Below, piece after piece: positions 33,720 to 42,668 of a stretch of DNA of 63,438 nucleotides (position 1 is the stretch's first letter; the number at the start of each line of letters is the position of its first letter). Under the pieces are notes generated by a model. That model made no database searches, was not told where the DNA came from, and saw nothing but the letters and a program-made list of their open reading frames with translations. This stretch comes from Candidatus Magasanikbacteria bacterium CG11_big_fil_rev_8_21_14_0_20_39_34 (lineage in GTDB: Bacteria; Patescibacteriota; Patescibacteriia; Magasanikbacterales; UBA922): contig PCWN01000008.1 of the NCBI GenBank assembly GCA_002787355.1, positions 1 to 63,438 on the forward strand, written 5' to 3'. Position numbers and translations under genes: made by a program.

Positions 33720-35045
33720 ATGTTTTTCACTAAAAAAGCCCACACGCTTCTACGTATACTTTCTATTGGTATTTTGCTTACATACCCGGTTTTGGTGTAT
33801 GCAACAACCGTAACAGATAGCAGTTGTACAGGAGAATTTGGAAGTGGTACCAACAGTGATACCCAATGTACAAGTGAACAAGTAGAGCTTGATTCTACCG
33901 GTCTTACCAATGGTTCTGGAAATTTTACTTCTCGTATTATTGATGCAGGATCTTCTGTTACCTGGAGTTCTCTTGCTTGGACACCAAACTATCCTTATCT
34001 CAAAAATCTTCCAAATTCCGCTGGGGCTGAGTCGGCCTATACCAATGGAAATGCTAACATGTCAAACAATCTTCTCCTCTGGCATTTAGATGAGGCTTCA
34101 GGTAATTTTACGGATTCGTCTGGGAATTCCCACACCGGAACAGCAACAGGAGCCACAGCAGGTGGAACCGGTATACTTAATAACGCCGTAACCTTTGACG
34201 GCAATGACTATGTTACCGCATCCAATGATTCAGATCTTGCACGTGTGGGTGACTTTACTGTTTCTGCATGGATTAAAGATACATCTGGAAACTATACCAT
34301 CACAGCAGGAATAGCTGGAAAAATTCAGCTGCTTTCTTCCCCATCACGATACTATGGATACTCTCTTTCAAAATCTGGTGGATGGCTACAATTTTATACG
34401 GGCAATTCTACAGGAGCCTTTGTGGTATCAGATGCACAATCTCTAGATGCCAACTGGCATTTTGTTGTAGGTGTCATAAGTAGTGGGACAAATTACCTGT
34501 ATGTAGATGGTGTACTCCAATCAGGATCAGCAAGCACCATTTATACAGACCAAGGAAGTTTTACTATTGGAAAAAATTTCAGCAATACAAATAACTTTTA
34601 TTGGATAGGAAACATCGATGAGGTATCCGTTTGGAATCGAGCTCTTTCTGGAACTGAAATTTTAAACATGTACAAACGTGGCGCACTCCGTCTTAAATAT
34701 CAAGTAAGAAGTTGTGATGATAATGCCTGTAGTGGAGAAACATTTGCTGGACCAGATGGCACAGGATCGAGTTACTACTCAGAACTTACCACTTCTACCG
34801 ATGCGCTTCCTAGCAAAACCCTAACCAATGTTTCAGATAATGAATATTTCCAGTATAAAGCTTTCTTTGAAACTTCTAGTACCACACTTACTCCTGAACT
34901 TTTGGATGTCACCATTACACACTCTGCACCTACCCTTGGTGTACCTGAGTTTTCCGATGCTCTCTATATTGTAACCATCCTCTTTGGTCTCTATTACCTT
35001 ATTCGATTCTCTTCCCAATTCCCCATCCATCCTTCTAATACGTAA
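33720..35045 (+). CDS. LamG-domain surface protein with PEF-type C-terminal tail
   Basis: A 441-aa protein. The N-terminal signal segment (ILSIGILLTYPVLVYA) ends with an A-T-T cleavage-like site. A LamG/concanavalin A-like domain occupies about residues 118-318 (LWHLDEASG, then VTFDGNDYV, FTVSAWIK, then IDEVSVWNRALSGTEI). The C-terminus reads VPEFSDALYIVTILFG, with one membrane helix and a short Arg/Ser-rich end, which resembles the PEF/PEP-CTERM type of sorting tail. It is thus an exported, membrane-anchored glycan-binding-like protein. No sorting enzyme was recognised nearby. Confidence 0.85.
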   Translation: MFFTKKAHTLLRILSIGILLTYPVLVYATTVTDSSCTGEFGSGTNSDTQCTSEQVELDSTGLTNGSGNFTSRIIDAGSSVTWSSLAWTPNYPYLKNLPNSAGAESAYTNGNANMSNNLLLWHLDEASGNFTDSSGNSHTGTATGATAGGTGILNNAVTFDGNDYVTASNDSDLARVGDFTVSAWIKDTSGNYTITAGIAGKIQLLSSPSRYYGYSLSKSGGWLQFYTGNSTGAFVVSDAQSLDANWHFVVGVISSGTNYLYVDGVLQSGSASTIYTDQGSFTIGKNFSNTNNFYWIGNIDEVSVWNRALSGTEILNMYKRGALRLKYQVRSCDDNACSGETFAGPDGTGSSYYSELTTSTDALPSKTLTNVSDNEYFQYKAFFETSSTTLTPELLDVTITHSAPTLGVPEFSDALYIVTILFGLYYLIRFSSQFPIHPSNT

Positions 35046-35226
35046 AATTTAAAATAATTACACCCCTTACAACAAGTTAAATTGTCCCAAATTTTTGACC
35101 TTTTTAAAAAAAGTTTTTTTGACGTTTCTTAATTTTTATCCATTCTATATAAGGTTGCATTAAAAATAAAAATACGCTACTATATCTATAATTTGACTGA
35201 GTATAAAATATCTATTTCTTTCAAAA

Positions 35227-36093
35227 ATGATTTTAAAAGAACTCTACAAAATAGTTTACCTTGGATCTCAAAAACCCTTATTTTTTTGGTTAGATCAGTA
35301 CAATCGTATACGAAAAAATGTTCTTTTAGAGCCTGAAATGAATACTCAACGACTACACGAAACCAATGTCAAATTAAATTTTCAAAAACTCATAAAAATT
35401 TTTGAAGAAAAAAATCCGAATGAACTTGATTTAGCAAAAGCACTCGATAGTCTTTCTCCAATTTTCTCTATTGACAACACAAAAAAAGATATACTGAAAC
35501 TGGTGAATGATTATATACAAAAATCGGTTACTTTTGTAAACCTGGCACAAAAAACAGAGTCCTTTCGGTTGAAACGAGCACAAATATCTATACACTGGTC
35601 CCAAAAAGAAAAAACAGAATTTGATGACCGATTATTTAAAAATGAAGGAATGCAATTTTGCTTGGAGTACTATTTAACAATTTATAAAAAAATTATAGAT
35701 GCAACTTCAATTGAGGAAAAGAAAAGTTATATTGAAAATACCCAAGTAGATTTGGGAGCAGGGGGTGTTCCTGGCCTTTGGACTGATTTTCAAAGTATGG
35801 ATGTTGCAGAAAAGTTTATTTTTTTAATACTTGACGATGATTTGCGGAATGCCCTACTTGATATATACTTTGAAACTCGTATTCGGTTTATGAAGTTACA
35901 TGTTATAAAAAATAAACAAGAACAACCCCACATTGACTATGCCGGTATTTCCCTTGAAGAACTCATCCTCTCTTTTCGTCAGTTGCTCCTTGTTTTTTTA
36001 TCTACTTACCAAAAACAAGGAACTGAACAGCTAAAAAGTTACTTTTTTACCCCCTACGGTAATAAACCCCTTATTCGTGATATTCACTTATAA
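35227..36093 (+). CDS. Hypothetical protein, first of a three-gene cluster
   Basis: A 288-aa, mostly helical, charged cytoplasmic-looking protein (MILKELYKIVYLG start). No catalytic motif or known domain was recognised. It is followed after 2 nt by the coiled-coil membrane protein and then a DUF5663-like gene. I believe similar triads occur in CPR genomes, but this was not checked. The 181-bp region upstream is AT-rich with no other gene. Confidence 0.6.
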   Translation: MILKELYKIVYLGSQKPLFFWLDQYNRIRKNVLLEPEMNTQRLHETNVKLNFQKLIKIFEEKNPNELDLAKALDSLSPIFSIDNTKKDILKLVNDYIQKSVTFVNLAQKTESFRLKRAQISIHWSQKEKTEFDDRLFKNEGMQFCLEYYLTIYKKIIDATSIEEKKSYIENTQVDLGAGGVPGLWTDFQSMDVAEKFIFLILDDDLRNALLDIYFETRIRFMKLHVIKNKQEQPHIDYAGISLEELILSFRQLLLVFLSTYQKQGTEQLKSYFFTPYGNKPLIRDIHL

Positions 36094-36095
36094 AT

Positions 36096-37211
36096 ATGGA
36101 AATGGAGCATACAGATTTGGAGCAAGAGGTAAACCCTGAACTTAAAGAAGATGCACAAAATTCAGCTGATTCTTTAAATTTAGAAGAGGTTGATGCCCAT
36201 GCAGTGCAAGAAAAATTGCTTCATGAAAATAGAAAAAGAGAAACTGAAAATGATATAGAATTTCTTGAAAAAAGGCATTCTTCTCTTGAAGAATCTCGTA
36301 AAAATTATATAGATACCTATCGAAACTTTTTAAAAGCAAAGCGGGAAAATGCCTCCAATGATACCTTAGCTTATATACAGCAACAACTTGATAATGATAG
36401 ACGTTCATATCTAGATTCTAAAAATAATTATGCTGAGGCACTGGTAGAAATAAAAAAATCAAATCTTACCAATGATTCACTAAAAAGTGAAGAAGAAATT
36501 CAGACAGAAATTGAAAATTACATCCGTACAGAAATTTTTCATCGTCTTGTAATTGAAGAAGAAGAACGTCTTCAAGCAGAAAAAGCGGATTCTTATCCCC
36601 CAAAGGAAACCGGAGTAATTCGAAAGTTATATAATTATTGGGATAACCTGGGAACCGTACAAAAAACGTTAGTAACTACTGCCATTGCGACAGGTATAGC
36701 TTTTACGAGTGCTGCAACTTCCAAAGAAGGTGCGCCTTCTGGAATTGAGACAGCAGGAGTTGCGCTCTTTTTTGCTAAAAAGTTTGTGTCAAGTCTTGCA
36801 CAAGATGTTTTTTCAGGATTTGTTGGACTTGGGGTAAATAATATTCTTACAAAAAAAATTGAAAATAGCCACAGTTCAAATGTTGAAGAGCTCAAAAAAG
36901 AATCCACTTTAAATAACTTAGATATAATGACACAAAAATACCATGACTTATTAGAAAAAAAAGCTACCAAGGGAAGTGCTGCTCTTGTTGCCTCCTTATT
37001 ATCTGCTTTTGCATCAGGAAAGGCCTTTGATATTGGTATGGATTTTTTAAAAAATGCGACTATGCTAGGAAATTTCACAACGCAAACTACAGTAACCCTT
37101 GAAAATACAACCGATGTCATGGATCGTGTTGGTGCCACGGAAACAATAACAAAAGTATCATCAAAATTTTTTAAAACAATATATAAATTGTTTAAAATTA
37201 ATAATAAATAA
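36096..37211 (+). CDS. Coiled-coil membrane protein, function unknown
   Basis: A 371-aa protein. Residues 1-185 are acidic and strongly helical, likely coiled coil (EKRHSSLEESRKNYIDTYRN and similar). Several apolar segments lie between about 200 and 325 (TTAIATGIAFTSAATS, then VASLLSAFASGKAF) and look like membrane helices. No family is recognised. It starts 2 nt after the preceding gene and is followed by a small DUF5663-like gene 9 nt later. An envelope-associated scaffold is only a guess. Confidence 0.6.
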   Translation: MEMEHTDLEQEVNPELKEDAQNSADSLNLEEVDAHAVQEKLLHENRKRETENDIEFLEKRHSSLEESRKNYIDTYRNFLKAKRENASNDTLAYIQQQLDNDRRSYLDSKNNYAEALVEIKKSNLTNDSLKSEEEIQTEIENYIRTEIFHRLVIEEEERLQAEKADSYPPKETGVIRKLYNYWDNLGTVQKTLVTTAIATGIAFTSAATSKEGAPSGIETAGVALFFAKKFVSSLAQDVFSGFVGLGVNNILTKKIENSHSSNVEELKKESTLNNLDIMTQKYHDLLEKKATKGSAALVASLLSAFASGKAFDIGMDFLKNATMLGNFTTQTTVTLENTTDVMDRVGATETITKVSSKFFKTIYKLFKINNK

Positions 37212-37220
37212 CACGTTTGT

Positions 37221-37541
37221 ATGGCAATACTCACAGCGGAACTTACCCAAAATATAATTGCCCTATTTGGTCTTGAAAAACTCAACCAACATGATTTGGA
37301 ACAGGCGCTAGACAGAATTGGAAAAATTATTTTCTCACGGGTTACCCTAAAAGTGGTAGAAATATTACCACCAGAAAAACTTGAGGAGTTTCAAATAGCA
37401 ATCGAATCAGAAGAAAAAAATCCAGGGTGTACACTCGCATTCTTAGAGACAAATATTCCACATTTTTTTGACTTGGTTAATGATGAAATATCTAGCTTTA
37501 AAAAGGAATCCGACGAGTTAATGAAAGCATCGTCTCTCTAA
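37221..37541 (+). CDS. DUF5663-like small protein
   Basis: A 106-aa helical protein. It follows the pattern 'lGLekLnqhDleqaLdrIGkIIFsRVtlKVvEiLppEkLeeFqiaie...pgctlaFLetnIPhFfdLVndEissFKkE', which recalls DUF5663, a family seen in CPR bacteria. Function is unknown. It is third in the cluster. Confidence 0.65.
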   Translation: MAILTAELTQNIIALFGLEKLNQHDLEQALDRIGKIIFSRVTLKVVEILPPEKLEEFQIAIESEEKNPGCTLAFLETNIPHFFDLVNDEISSFKKESDELMKASSL

Positions 37542-37561
37542 ATATAATAGTAAACAAAATT

Positions 37562-37918
37562 ATGCCAAACCATCACTATACGGGTAGCTGCCATTGCGGC
37601 ACAGTAAAATTTACCGTAGACACTTCTCTTGATAAAACCATCACCTGTGATTGTTCCATGTGCAACCGTGCTGGAACTATTCTTGCCTTTGTGCCGGAGG
37701 GCCAATTTACGCTCCTTTCCGGAGAGGAATCTTTAACCAACTATCAATTCAACAAAAAACGTATTGATCACCTTTTTTGCAAAATTTGTGGAATTAAGCC
37801 CTTTGGTCGTGGTAAAGACGATGCAGGAAACTCTATGATTGCCGTAAATGTACGCTGCCTTGACGGTGTGGATACACAAACACTCAATCCACAGCACTAC
37901 AATGGAAAGGACCTCTAA
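37562..37918 (+). CDS. GFA/CENP-V family zinc protein
   Basis: A 118-aa protein with the GFA zinc-binding cysteines: SCHCGTVKF, then CDCSMC and FCKICGI, and the YQFNKKRIDHLFC core. The family includes glutathione-dependent formaldehyde-activating enzymes and other uncharacterised small proteins. Its actual reaction is unknown. It starts 20 nt after the DUF5663-like gene and 9 nt before the HAD gene. Confidence 0.85.
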   Translation: MPNHHYTGSCHCGTVKFTVDTSLDKTITCDCSMCNRAGTILAFVPEGQFTLLSGEESLTNYQFNKKRIDHLFCKICGIKPFGRGKDDAGNSMIAVNVRCLDGVDTQTLNPQHYNGKDL

Positions 37919-37927
37919 ACGCTTCCT

Positions 37928-38536
37928 ATGCAGAAAAAATATAAAGGAATTGGATTTGACTGGAGCGGCGTGGTCTACCATTATGGGAGTAGCTACCCCC
38001 AAGCCGTAGAACACCTTTTCGGGATTCCCCCAGAACAGTTTCGTCCTGTATATTTTACCTACAATCATCTTCTCAATGTTGAGAGCCGTGATATCCGGGA
38101 AGTATGGAAAAAAATATTTTCTCATTTTAATTTGGAAAATGAAGTTGATGCCTTTTTTTCTTATCTCAATAGCCTTCCACCAGGATCTCTCGACCAGGAG
38201 ATCATCCTACTCATTACAGAATTAAAAAAACAAGGATATAAAGTAGGACTCCTTAGTAATCATACTCTCTCTGGTGCACAACATGCACGCTCTATTTGTG
38301 ATCTCGATTCTTTATTTGACGTTTCTTTATTTTCTGCAGAAATACACTTTATGAAGCCGCAACCGGAAGCTTTTTTTATTCTCGCCGAAAAACTTGGGAT
38401 TGATATTTCAGAATTACTATTTATAGATGATGCAAAAAAAAGCCTGGAGGGCGCAGAACAAGTTGGCTACACCCCTATACGGTATTTGAATGCAGATCAA
38501 CTCAAAAAAGAGCTATCACAGATACTCAATGTCTAA
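37928..38536 (+). CDS. HAD-superfamily hydrolase with Ser at the second motif I position
   Basis: A 202-aa HAD fold protein. Motif I reads GFDWSGVVY, so the usual second Asp (DxD) is Ser. SNHT is motif II, the Lys in HFMKPQPEAF is motif III, and FIDDAKKSLEGA is motif IV. Family phosphatases use the second Asp as general acid, so hydrolysis may be altered or absent. It lies immediately after the GFA gene. The substrate is unknown. Confidence 0.8.
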   Translation: MQKKYKGIGFDWSGVVYHYGSSYPQAVEHLFGIPPEQFRPVYFTYNHLLNVESRDIREVWKKIFSHFNLENEVDAFFSYLNSLPPGSLDQEIILLITELKKQGYKVGLLSNHTLSGAQHARSICDLDSLFDVSLFSAEIHFMKPQPEAFFILAEKLGIDISELLFIDDAKKSLEGAEQVGYTPIRYLNADQLKKELSQILNV

Positions 38537-38618
38537 AGTGATGTTGCTCTAAAAGATATAAAAAAAGGAGAAATGGTAATAACAGATGCTCCACTTGAGA
38601 ACACCGACAATCAAAAAA

Positions 38619-40403
38619 TTAGTGCAAATTTTTTTCAATTGTTTCAACCCTTTCTACAGTTTGAACCCAAAGAATTTCTTTTTCGGATAGAAACTCTTCG
38701 AGTTCCTGATGTCTTTCACTTTTTTCCCTGGAATATTCTGTAGGATGTTTTTCAAACCAATGAAGAATTTTTTGTTTCTCCATTCGGAAAGACTCCATTT
38801 CTTCTTCTAATTTTTGTAGAGCCCTTTTTTCTTTTCGCAGTTCAAGTTGAAGTGCTTTGCGTTCATTTACTGGTGTTGACGCTACCACCTCATTCTTTTC
38901 TTCTCCCACTTCTTCGTCATGTAGATGTTTCTTGAGATGATACACATACTCTTCAAAATTATGTCTATAACGGAGTACCTTTCCTTTTCCAACCTCAATA
39001 ATTGCATCCGCAACCGTATTTACAAATGCACGATTATGTGAAACAAACAAAAGTGTTACATTACAGTTTTGTAATGCAACTGCAAGGGACTCAACCGTTT
39101 CAAAATCCAAATGGTTCGTAGGTTCGTCGAGAAGGAGAACTTCATTTTTTTGCAAAAGTAATCCTGCCAGACACAGCCGTGCCTTTTCTCCCCCACTCAA
39201 AAGTGAAATGGGCTTCAATACATCATCACCCCGAAAAAGAAAGTTCCCTGCCATTTTGAGAATCTCCTCTTGTTTTGTTCCGGAAAGGGCTACTCGTTCC
39301 AAATACTTTTGTACCTGTTCCTCTCCTTTGAGCATAGAGGCAACATGCTGTGAGTAATATCCAATATGTATATCATGAGAAAAACGAAAATTCCCCTTAA
39401 GTGGAGCTATTTCTTCTGTAAGTGTCTTTAAGAATGTAGATTTTCCCTGTCCATTGTCACCCAAAATGGCTATGTGTTCTCCACGATCCACTTCAAAGGT
39501 GATATCTTTTGCAACCACTTTATCGCCATACCCAATGTGAAGATCCTCTACACGCAACGCAATCCCCTTTTTATCAGCTACACGCGGGATTTGAATACGC
39601 GTAGTACTCATGGGATGCGCTATATCTATAGTCTTCAGCTTCTGGATTTGTTTTGCTTTGGATTGTGCTTGTGAGGCCTTAGAAGCCTTTGCACTAAAAC
39701 GATCCACAAAAGACTGAAGATGTTGTTTTTCCTTTATGATTTTTTTATTAAACCGTTTCGCCATTTCTATCTGCTCTTCTTTGTATTCCAAGTATTCATC
39801 CAAGGGTCTTGGGTACAATGTTATTTTTCCCTGTTCAATTTCTAAAGTTTCTTTACATGTTTTTCTCAAAAATTCACGATCGTGGGAAATAAGCAAAAAA
39901 GTTCCTCGATACGAATGTAAAAAATCTTCCAGCAGGAGCAATGTAGATAAATCCAAATAGTTTGTTGGTTCATCCAAAAGGAGAATATTTGGATCTGCCA
40001 AAAGCATGGAAATAAGTTTTACACGCATTTGATATCCTCCAGCAAGGGATGCAATGTTTTTTTCCAAAAGTTCATTTTTAATCTGAAATTTTCCTGCCAT
40101 TTTTGAGCACTCCCATGGTTCTTTTCCAGAAATTCGAAGCAAAAAATCCATCACCGTTTCATCTGGCAAAAAAAGATCATGCTGCGTAAGATACCCTATT
40201 CGTGTATAGTCTGGGATGAGAATTTCTCCGGAATCTTTTTCTTCTTCTCCCATGATCATTTTAAAAAGGGTGGATTTCCCAGCTCCGTTTCTTCCTATGA
40301 CAGCTATTTTTTGTTTATCTACCACCGTCAAACTTGCCTTTTCAAAAAGGATACGCTGCCCGTAGGTCTTATTCAGATTGTTAATTTGTAGCAAAGTAGA
40401 CAT
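38619..40403 (-). CDS. ABC-F family ATPase
   Basis: A 594-aa protein with two ABC cassettes. The first has Walker A GRNGAGKST, signature LAGGYQMR and Walker B LLLDEPTNYLD. The second has GDNGQGKST, signature LSGGEKAR and LLLDEPTNHLD. A helical linker of about 80 residues (FVDRFSAKASKASQAQSK) and a charged C-terminal coiled coil from about residue 520 complete the protein. There are no membrane segments, so it is a ribosome-acting ABC-F protein (EttA/Uup/antibiotic-resistance group). The subgroup is not assigned. It converges with the HAD gene across an 82-bp gap that shows nothing recognisable. Confidence 0.92.
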   Translation of the reverse strand: MSTLLQINNLNKTYGQRILFEKASLTVVDKQKIAVIGRNGAGKSTLFKMIMGEEEKDSGEILIPDYTRIGYLTQHDLFLPDETVMDFLLRISGKEPWECSKMAGKFQIKNELLEKNIASLAGGYQMRVKLISMLLADPNILLLDEPTNYLDLSTLLLLEDFLHSYRGTFLLISHDREFLRKTCKETLEIEQGKITLYPRPLDEYLEYKEEQIEMAKRFNKKIIKEKQHLQSFVDRFSAKASKASQAQSKAKQIQKLKTIDIAHPMSTTRIQIPRVADKKGIALRVEDLHIGYGDKVVAKDITFEVDRGEHIAILGDNGQGKSTFLKTLTEEIAPLKGNFRFSHDIHIGYYSQHVASMLKGEEQVQKYLERVALSGTKQEEILKMAGNFLFRGDDVLKPISLLSGGEKARLCLAGLLLQKNEVLLLDEPTNHLDFETVESLAVALQNCNVTLLFVSHNRAFVNTVADAIIEVGKGKVLRYRHNFEEYVYHLKKHLHDEEVGEEKNEVVASTPVNERKALQLELRKEKRALQKLEEEMESFRMEKQKILHWFEKHPTEYSREKSERHQELEEFLSEKEILWVQTVERVETIEKNLH

Positions 40404-40457
40404 ACCGCTCTATTCTAGCAAAGATATCTCTTTAAATAAAGTTTTTATTCTAAATGC

Positions 40458-40481
40458 AAAAAACCCTCTTGTGGGTTTTTT
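40458..40481. terminator. Bidirectional hairpin terminator
   Basis: AAAAAACCC and GGGTTTTTT form a 9-bp stem around a TCTTGT loop. It separates the GC-richer cassette gene from the ABC-F gene, which is transcribed in the same direction downstream. Confidence 0.85.
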
Positions 40482-40560
40482 GTTCTGATATGGACTCCAT
40501 TTTTGAAGAACATATTGGAAGTTTGGTGGGTGTGTTGATAAGGTGGAGTTGGTGAGTGGG

Positions 40561-40800
40561 CTAGCGAGTACGGTGACGAGTCCCCGCACTCCGAATCTGA
40601 TCCTCAAAGTGTTCAGGCCTCCTCGTGAAGACCATCAGAGTCCCACCGTTGGATGTCCTGAAGGTGAAGACATGCGTCTGCCCATCACCACAGGTGCTCC
40701 TCTGTTCACCATGCGCGATCTGGGCATCGCTTAGCCCTACGATCGCAGCCGGGAGCGTCCTCTCTCGACGCCCCTGATGATCGACGTCACTTCTTGGCAC
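40561..40800 (-). CDS. Small unknown protein in a GC-rich cassette
   Basis: GTG 40800 has a textbook ribosome-binding site AAGGAGG (40814-40808) seven bases upstream. An ATG six codons earlier would place that site inside the gene. The 79-aa product is basic with a plausible fold (HVFTFRTSNGGTLMVFTRRP) but no recognisable family. The G+C content is clearly above that of the flanking genome. It has its own promoter and terminator and looks like a self-contained transferred gene. Confidence 0.6.
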   Translation of the reverse strand: MPRSDVDHQGRRERTLPAAIVGLSDAQIAHGEQRSTCGDGQTHVFTFRTSNGGTLMVFTRRPEHFEDQIRSAGTRHRTR

Positions 40801-40827
40801 GGGAGTGCCTCCTTGCATCCGGTTGGT

Positions 40828-40882
40828 GGGGTATGAACCCCGAATGTGCCAAGATTTTATATTATTTTAGGAAAAAAGTCAA
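40828..40882 (-). promoter_or_regulatory. Promoter and leader hairpin of the GC-rich cassette
   Basis: Reading leftward, TTGACT (40882-40877) is followed by a 17-nt spacer and TAAAAT (40859-40854). About 13 nt later a GGGGT/ACCCC hairpin with a 4-nt loop (40828-40841) lies ahead of the Shine-Dalgarno sequence. Confidence 0.7.
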
Positions 40883-40942
40883 TATAAACATGATTGTATG
40901 ACTCTAAAATGTATGTTATTATTCAACTGAAAAAATAGAGCT

Positions 40943-41902
40943 ATGCAAAAAAAAGAACTTGAACAATGGGTAGATACTATCTGTCAAAAAACAGGTTTTA
41001 TAAAAGAAAAACCCCTAAAATGGGGTACTTTTTACCGTGATGATAACTATAGAAATGCTATCTATCTTGGAAAATATGAGGGGAAAGATGCTGTCCTCAA
41101 AGCATACGACGACCCCAGAAAACCAGATGAACCAATTGCTTTGCAATATTTCAATGATCACAACCATAACCCCCATCTCCTTGCTCCTCAAATTTATACC
41201 TTTGATAGAGAAACTGCAGAAAGAGGGTTTTTTATAATGGAAAAATTACCAAATGATGCGACTCAAATATCAAAGAATAATAAATTACAATTTTTAAAAA
41301 TATTTCAAGAATATAAAAAATTTTTTCCAAAAACACCACACCGAAAACTTTTTCCAGAAGAAGAGCTTCCCTCCCATCAATTTCATATTGCACGCATTTC
41401 CAGATGGTTTGAAATGGCAAAGAAAAAACACGATACGGATTTTCCTATGGAAAGGTTTCTTCCTCTTTATCAAAAAAGTTTATCTCTTATTGAAAAAGAA
41501 TTTGAAGAAAGACCAAAATATTGGTGCCATGGACATTTTAAAAATGAAGAAGTTTTTTTTAGTGACTCAAAGAATGCCTATTATCTTTTAGACTTTGCAC
41601 ATGTTCACATGTTTCCTCTTGGATACGAAGAAGCTTTCATTGTTTGGGCAGATTGTCTTATGAATGGAGACTACTCCACTTCCTACATGGAATGGAAAAA
41701 AGAAATTGATACCTGGAAAGCGCTTCTTGTCTCTTCTCTTCAAGAAGAAGGTATACCCCATGCAGAAGAGCTTTTTGATGCCAGTATGCTCGAGAGATGT
41801 CTTGGAACCATACTTGCAGATATAGCAAGTTCAGATAAACCAGAAAAACAAAAATATTATCTTCATCTCTTTTGCTACCTCGAAGAGCTCCTTCAATCCT
41901 AA
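40943..41902 (+). CDS. APH/choline-kinase-like phosphotransferase
   Basis: A 319-aa protein with the kinase-like APH fold: the Brenner-type catalytic loop is CHGHFKNEEVFF (His-Gly-x3-Asn), the metal-binding region is LLDFAH, and a central E/K pair lies in KDAVLKAYD. The catalytic loop has His where HGD is usual (HGH), so activity may be atypical. Known members phosphorylate sugars, aminoglycosides, choline or homoserine. The substrate here is unknown. It converges with ung. Confidence 0.7.
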   Translation: MQKKELEQWVDTICQKTGFIKEKPLKWGTFYRDDNYRNAIYLGKYEGKDAVLKAYDDPRKPDEPIALQYFNDHNHNPHLLAPQIYTFDRETAERGFFIMEKLPNDATQISKNNKLQFLKIFQEYKKFFPKTPHRKLFPEEELPSHQFHIARISRWFEMAKKKHDTDFPMERFLPLYQKSLSLIEKEFEERPKYWCHGHFKNEEVFFSDSKNAYYLLDFAHVHMFPLGYEEAFIVWADCLMNGDYSTSYMEWKKEIDTWKALLVSSLQEEGIPHAEELFDASMLERCLGTILADIASSDKPEKQKYYLHLFCYLEELLQS

Positions 41903-41904
41903 GA

Positions 41905-42567
41905 CTACCAATCAATCTCCTTTTTTCCAACACTTCTGAGAAATGCATTGGTCTTACTAAAATGTTTGCATCCAAAAAATCCACGGTATACAGAAAAGGG
42001 TGATGGATGTGCAGCTTTGAGAACATAATGTTTTGATTCATCAATAATAGCTCCTTTTTTTTGCGCATAAGCTCCCCAAAGCAAAAAGACTAAATTTTCT
42101 TTTTTATCAGAAAGAAGTTTTATGACGCTATCGGTAAATTCCTCCCAGCCTTTGTTTTGGTGTGATCCTGGTTTTCTCGCCTCTACCGTAAGTGTTGCAT
42201 TCAACAGGAGGACCCCCTGTTTTGCCCAACGCTCTAAGTTTCCAGAAGCTGGCAATTTCTTACCAAGATCCGACTCTATCTCTTTGTATATATTTTGCAA
42301 TGATGGAGGAATAGGAACATTTTCCCCAACAGAAAAGCACAAGCCATTCGCCTGTCCCGGACCATGGTATGGATCTTGACCCAAGATAACCACTTCTACA
42401 TTATCAAAAGTACACCATTCAAATGCCGAAAAAACCTGCCGAGGGGGTGGGTAGATCTTTTTTGAGAGATATTGCTCTCGCACAAATTTTGCCAGTTCTG
42501 CAAAATAAGGCTTTTTAAATTCGTTTTCAAGCTCTTTTTTCCAAGAGTCATCTATTTTTACATCCAT
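41905..42567 (-). CDS. ung: Uracil-DNA glycosylase, family 1
   Basis: About 220 aa from ATG 42567 (MDVKIDDSWKKEL); the frame is open up to 42633, but the extension is AT-rich and not conserved. It contains the water-activating GQDPYHGPGQANGLCFSV, the NATLTVEARKPGSH stretch and the uracil-specific HPSPFSVYRGFFG motif. It removes uracil from DNA at the start of base-excision repair. A CATAAT-type -10 box lies a few bases upstream of the ATG, so the message may be leaderless. It is divergent from the MBOAT gene. Confidence 0.95.
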   Translation of the reverse strand: MDVKIDDSWKKELENEFKKPYFAELAKFVREQYLSKKIYPPPRQVFSAFEWCTFDNVEVVILGQDPYHGPGQANGLCFSVGENVPIPPSLQNIYKEIESDLGKKLPASGNLERWAKQGVLLLNATLTVEARKPGSHQNKGWEEFTDSVIKLLSDKKENLVFLLWGAYAQKKGAIIDESKHYVLKAAHPSPFSVYRGFFGCKHFSKTNAFLRSVGKKEIDW

Positions 42568-42598
42568 AGTAAAATTATGATAACAAAAAAATAAACGC

Positions 42599-42626
42599 TT
42601 GAATAGTCTGAAATTTATGTTATGAT
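42599..42626 (+). promoter_or_regulatory. Promoter of the MBOAT/AlgJ-like operon
   Basis: TTGAAT (42599-42604), 16 nt, TATGAT (42621-42626), 43 nt before the start codon. The divergent ung gene begins 102 bp from the MBOAT start. Confidence 0.5.
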
Positions 42627-42668
42627 TGACCATATTTCCTACCTTTCAATTCACTATTTTGCCTTCCT

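Noticed and set aside
40543-40734. Rightward frame in the GC-richer cassette
   Set aside because: The promoter, ribosome-binding site and terminator all fit the leftward frame, so this one is treated as a shadow.
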